Under the pieces are notes generated by a model. That model made no database searches. It was not told the DNA's origin and saw only the letters and a program-made list of their open reading frames with translations. A DNA stretch of 64,000 nt from Ectocarpus siliculosus. Taxonomy: Eukaryota; Sar; Phaeophyceae; Ectocarpales; Ectocarpaceae. Of this stretch, positions 61,066 to 64,000 are shown one piece after another; position 1 is the first letter of the stretch, and the number at the start of each line of letters is the position of its first letter. The position numbers and the translations under genes were made by a program. Location of the stretch: the NCBI GenBank assembly GCA_000310025.1, contig FN649729.1, positions 2,250,974-2,314,973 on the forward strand, in the 5' to 3' direction.

Positions 61066-61238
61066 TGGTGGTGTTCCCCAGCGTGTTGGGAAGCACCGCC
61101 GGCCAATGGTACATCGGCCGAAAACGTCCGACCGTTGTACAGCGCCGCCGGTCTCTGCTCCCCAGTGGTGGCGCGTGTGACAGGCGTGGAGAGCTCGTTC
61201 TGCCAAATGGCGGTCGGATCGCCGGCGACGAGAGGTCT
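60857..61238 (-). CDS. Putative N-terminal polyGln exon of kinase B
   Basis: Runs from an acceptor after GTGTCGCAG to a possible donor GTTTAG. It reads RPLVAGDPTAIWQNELSTPV, HHHW, fifteen Gln, EQQ, His-rich sequence, then FSGPSAASEG. It is colinear with 47143-47506 in copy A; the length difference is six codons, spread over the Gln tract and neighbouring His/Gln region, with no frameshift. The same phase problem remains: one nucleotide is left before the first core exon, so a small exon is missing from this model. Confidence 0.6.
61007..61061. repeat. Interrupted (CTG)n repeat encoding polyGln on the minus strand
   Basis: About eighteen CTG units broken by one CTC. It is longer than the pure (CTG)12 at the same place in copy A, so the repeat has changed length since duplication. 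Confidence 0.93.
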
Positions 61239-62414
61239 CTGCGACACATGATTCGGCAGGTTCGAGGGAGTTATGCCATGGCGATTGGCATGGCCATTTG
61301 GTGTAGGCGATACGTGTGCAGAAGCAAAAGGCAGCGCGCAGATGTGCGAAACTGACATTTTGGCGAGCAGCTGGTCGGTTGTCGGGCGGTGGCATAGGAG
61401 CAAAATATGCGGCAGGTTTGGTGCCGTTTCGGAATACATTTTATCGCTGATGTATTACCCGCCCAATCGTGTACGTCTGCAAGCAACCAACAACCACAAC
61501 AAACAACACAGCCCCTTGCTGCCTGCTAGCCTGCCTCCCCTCAGTTTGCCTGCCTTTCTCTCTCTCTTCCTCGTTCTCTATCTCTCTGTCTCTCTATTGC
61601 TGACTCTCTATGTGACCGTCGGTCTGTCGGTCTGTCTGTCCCTCTCTTTAGCTCTCTCCTCGAGTGCTCGTCCTCCTCTATGTATGGAAGAGGCACGCAG
61701 GGTTGATACGATACTCTAGAGCTTTGTGGTATTATTTTGTCATGCTGCGAAACGTTGCACATAGATATCGCTGGTGTTATGCAGTACTTGCTCTTCGGCT
61801 AACGTAGACTACAAGTAGACCAACATGATGTACGGGTGTAGTCTAGCCCAGTCAGTGTACGTTTCGCGTTGATGTTGCCAGACATTCAATTCAGAAACGC
61901 CGCTATGATAGACTTCTGCCGCATCGGTTTAATTGAGAAATTTCAATTCTAGTCACCCATGAACGATCCTCGAATCGAGGGCTGCGCTTGAACATGTTGA
62001 CCACTGTTGTGGCCTTTGCGACGTGTACTACACACCTCATCACACATGAACTGTTCGTGAGAACACAATACAACTGGTTCCACCACTGCTGCTGCTGTAG
62101 TTTCGAAGGGGGCGGGCTTCGTACTAATTGTACATGCTGGCCTTTGGTATGGCAGACCGTCGCGATAACTTTCAACTTTCCCATGGGATACAGGCAAGAG
62201 AAGAAGGCCGTGGTACCTCCTGCAAATACGCGAGATGAGCAGAGAGTGAACGACAAGCGATCAACGCTAACACCAAAGACTACGACAGCGCGGGCCCCTC
62301 CAATCTTGATGCCACTGGCCAATCTTCTTGTGTCCGCCCCCTTGCCACTGGTTCACCTTCCCTGAGTGTCGAACGTTCCTTCTTTCAGATTGCGATGCAT
62401 GCATCTTCGCTCAC

Positions 62415-62503
62415 CTGTGAAAAGGCTGAACTAGCCATCTCGTACAGACGTGCCGCGCCTCGCGTAGCAACGTTCTGCTGGCGATGGCTAAGGAACGATG
62501 CCT
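62415..62503 (-). CDS. Putative upstream exon of kinase B
   Basis: An 89-bp exon encoding ASFLSHRQQNVATRGAARLY and EMASSAFSQ, with an acceptor after GACAGCAG and the donor GTGAGC. It is the partner of 48671-48759 in copy A. The GTT repeat beside it is not conserved in frame and is taken as intron. Confidence 0.6.
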
Positions 62504-62524
62504 CTGCTGTCGTTGTGGTTGTGT

Positions 62525-62556
<32 letters not shown>

Positions 62557-64000
62557 GTGGTTTTGTGAATCGAGTCTGAGGGTGGTGACACAGTAGTGCA
62601 AAGGTGTGATCAGCACAACTATTTAGCTCTTTGTCTGGCGTGAAATTCAGAACAGTGATTTCATGCTCTTGAATACTAAAAGTTGTATTTACGGGGATGG
62701 ACAGCAGTGAAGCGACGCATGGTTTGATCCTTGTCCTATGCGGCACAATCAATTAGTTTGTCCTCCTTTTGCCTCTACATGGACAGATCTGCGAATCGTC
62801 TGGTTCGAAGTTGCCCAAACTTGCTAGAGTTTCGGCCACATTGGACATCCGGCAAAGAGATTCGCTGACCTCATTGGAAAAAAACGAAGAAAGCATGACA
62901 TGCGGCTGATGGACGAAAGAGTATCATATTGTATTATTTTTCGCGGATGGGGTCGAATAGTATAGACTATGGCACCCATGATGCCTTGCCCCCGACCGCT
63001 GGGCCCAATCGTCCCAAACCATGCGCTATTTCGATATTTCAGCAGGCGCACTTACACAGGAGGACAAACACCATCTCATCATCGACAACTAAATTAGCAG
63101 TTTTTTTCATCTTTAAGAGGAGACGGACGAAGACGTTCTGGACAGAGGTTCGAACCGGTGATTCATGAAATGTCAAGACATCAGTAACAACAACACCAAC
63201 AACAAGGACAACTACATGCCCCAGATATCCCGCCTCCTTGTGATCAGACCATAGTACATAGCTGACCTAAAATTGTCAGATGCACATGTGTAGAAATTGT
63301 CCCTGTTTCTTACCTGATCCTACGATATTCCAGCACAGATCCAGCGTTGCCTCGAGATTAACCTTCAGTTCAACTTGGTCAAAGCAAAACAAAGAAATCT
63401 GGACGCACGTGCTGGGGCGGTGAAAACACGCTGTGCGTACATATGGCCTCTCGTTCCGGCGGGTGGTATGCATACAAGCGTTGCAGGTCTGCATGCCTGT
63501 AGCCCCCCCCCCCCCCCCTGCCTGGCTATTCCTGTCTCTAGTTTCCTCTCCCAAAAACAAAATTTGAAAAGCTTTTTGGGGCCCAAGGGGTTAGCGAAAT
63601 TTTCCAACGGGATTTCTGTTTCCCTGGGGGAAGGGGAAGAACGAAAAAACCGGGAAACTGGGGGTTTAAGGGTAACTATTTTGTGGTTGGGGCAAAGCTG
63701 GCACCACCCGTTGAAAAAAAGAACAACGGTTTGGGGTTAAAACGGAAATTAAAATATTTTTTTGTTCACCCTCGGGGGTTTTGAAGCAACCTGGTGTGTG
63801 AACAATTAAAAAAATGGGTGGCAATGTTTCCTTTTTCTCTGGGGTGAACAAATGCAAAAATGTGTGGCAATTTTTCGTTTTTCTCTAATTCCGCTTGGAA
63901 AAATGGTTACCCTCATAAAAAAAAAAAAAAAAAACGAAAAATAATTTGTTTTTAGGGAAAAAACATCAACTTTTATGGAAACTGAAAAACCATGAATAAA
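62504..64000. other. Upstream flank of kinase B and poor-quality window end
   Basis: A possible further 5' exon lies at 63314-63398 on the minus strand (FDQVELKVNLEATLDLCWN, donor GTAAGA). Its counterpart in copy A has a donor in a different phase, so it is not included in the gene. From about 63500 to the end the sequence is dominated by C, G, A and T runs and looks like unreliable consensus. No feature is called there. Confidence 0.5.

Larger units (their letters stand above)
52020..63470. repeat. Segmental duplication, copy B (contains kinase B)
   Basis: Direct repeat of 34260-49900 in the same orientation. All nine core kinase exons, the two putative N-terminal exons, the CTG repeat, the pyrimidine tract and parts of introns and flanks correspond in order. 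Copy B lacks the inverted exon copies, the 43401 stem-loop and the sequence around the N gap. Confidence 0.85.

Noticed and set aside
60963-61355. Leu/Val-rich plus-strand frame across the CTG repeat in copy B
   Set aside because: Same cause as in copy A: a simple repeat read on the wrong strand.

Overview
The window is nuclear DNA of an intron-rich eukaryote. All the recognisable genes are split into many short exons bounded by GT...AG. Introns run from about 0.3 to 2 kb, intergenic spacers are long, and CAG/CTG, CT, TG and GTT simple repeats are common. Combined with EF-hand MscS-type channels and polyglutamine-bearing kinases with divergent motifs, this suggests a stramenopile, most likely a brown alga. 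That assignment is inference; no ribosomal or organelle marker is present. There are no bacterial operons, tRNAs, rRNAs, CRISPR arrays or recognisable transposase genes.

Layout. (1) 370-3466 (+) and 7041-16934 (-) are two convergent, tail-to-tail MscS-like mechanosensitive channel genes. The left one enters the window already inside the gene, so only its last five exons are seen. The right one is nearly complete and carries an EF-hand just before the pore region. Their last five exons have identical lengths. (2) 16935-21551 holds no convincing gene, apart from a possible polyQ exon near 19.9 kb. (3) 21552-28445 (-) is a complete ten-exon SNW1/SKIP/Prp45 spliceosome gene whose exons join in frame into about 578 residues. 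(4) 30122-30934 (-) is a single-exon ORF of unknown function. Near 32.4-32.7 kb lies an array of short palindromes. (5) 34.26-49.9 kb and 52.0-63.5 kb are two direct copies of one segment, each containing one TKL-like protein kinase gene on the minus strand: coiled coil, kinase domain, then a long Ser/Gly/Pro-rich tail. Both kinases are open from end to end over nine core exons (about 1000 and 952 codons), with matching exon sizes in the catalytic domain. They probably also share upstream polyQ exons.

Sequence quality is uneven. There is a 100-N gap at 38695-38794. The stretches around 26.25-26.56 kb, 38.8-39.0 kb and 63.5-64.0 kb are full of inflated homopolymer runs and look like poor consensus. 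None of these falls on a core exon reported here.

The genes do not form a pathway. The window instead shows three duplication modes: inverted gene duplication (channels), direct segmental duplication (kinases), and small nested inverted duplications of kinase exons (43.8-45.4 kb). The least explained structures are the ACTTCCATGGAAGT-type palindrome array, the nested inverted exon copies, a near-perfect stem-loop at 43401-43469 and a 10-mer repeated across the window.
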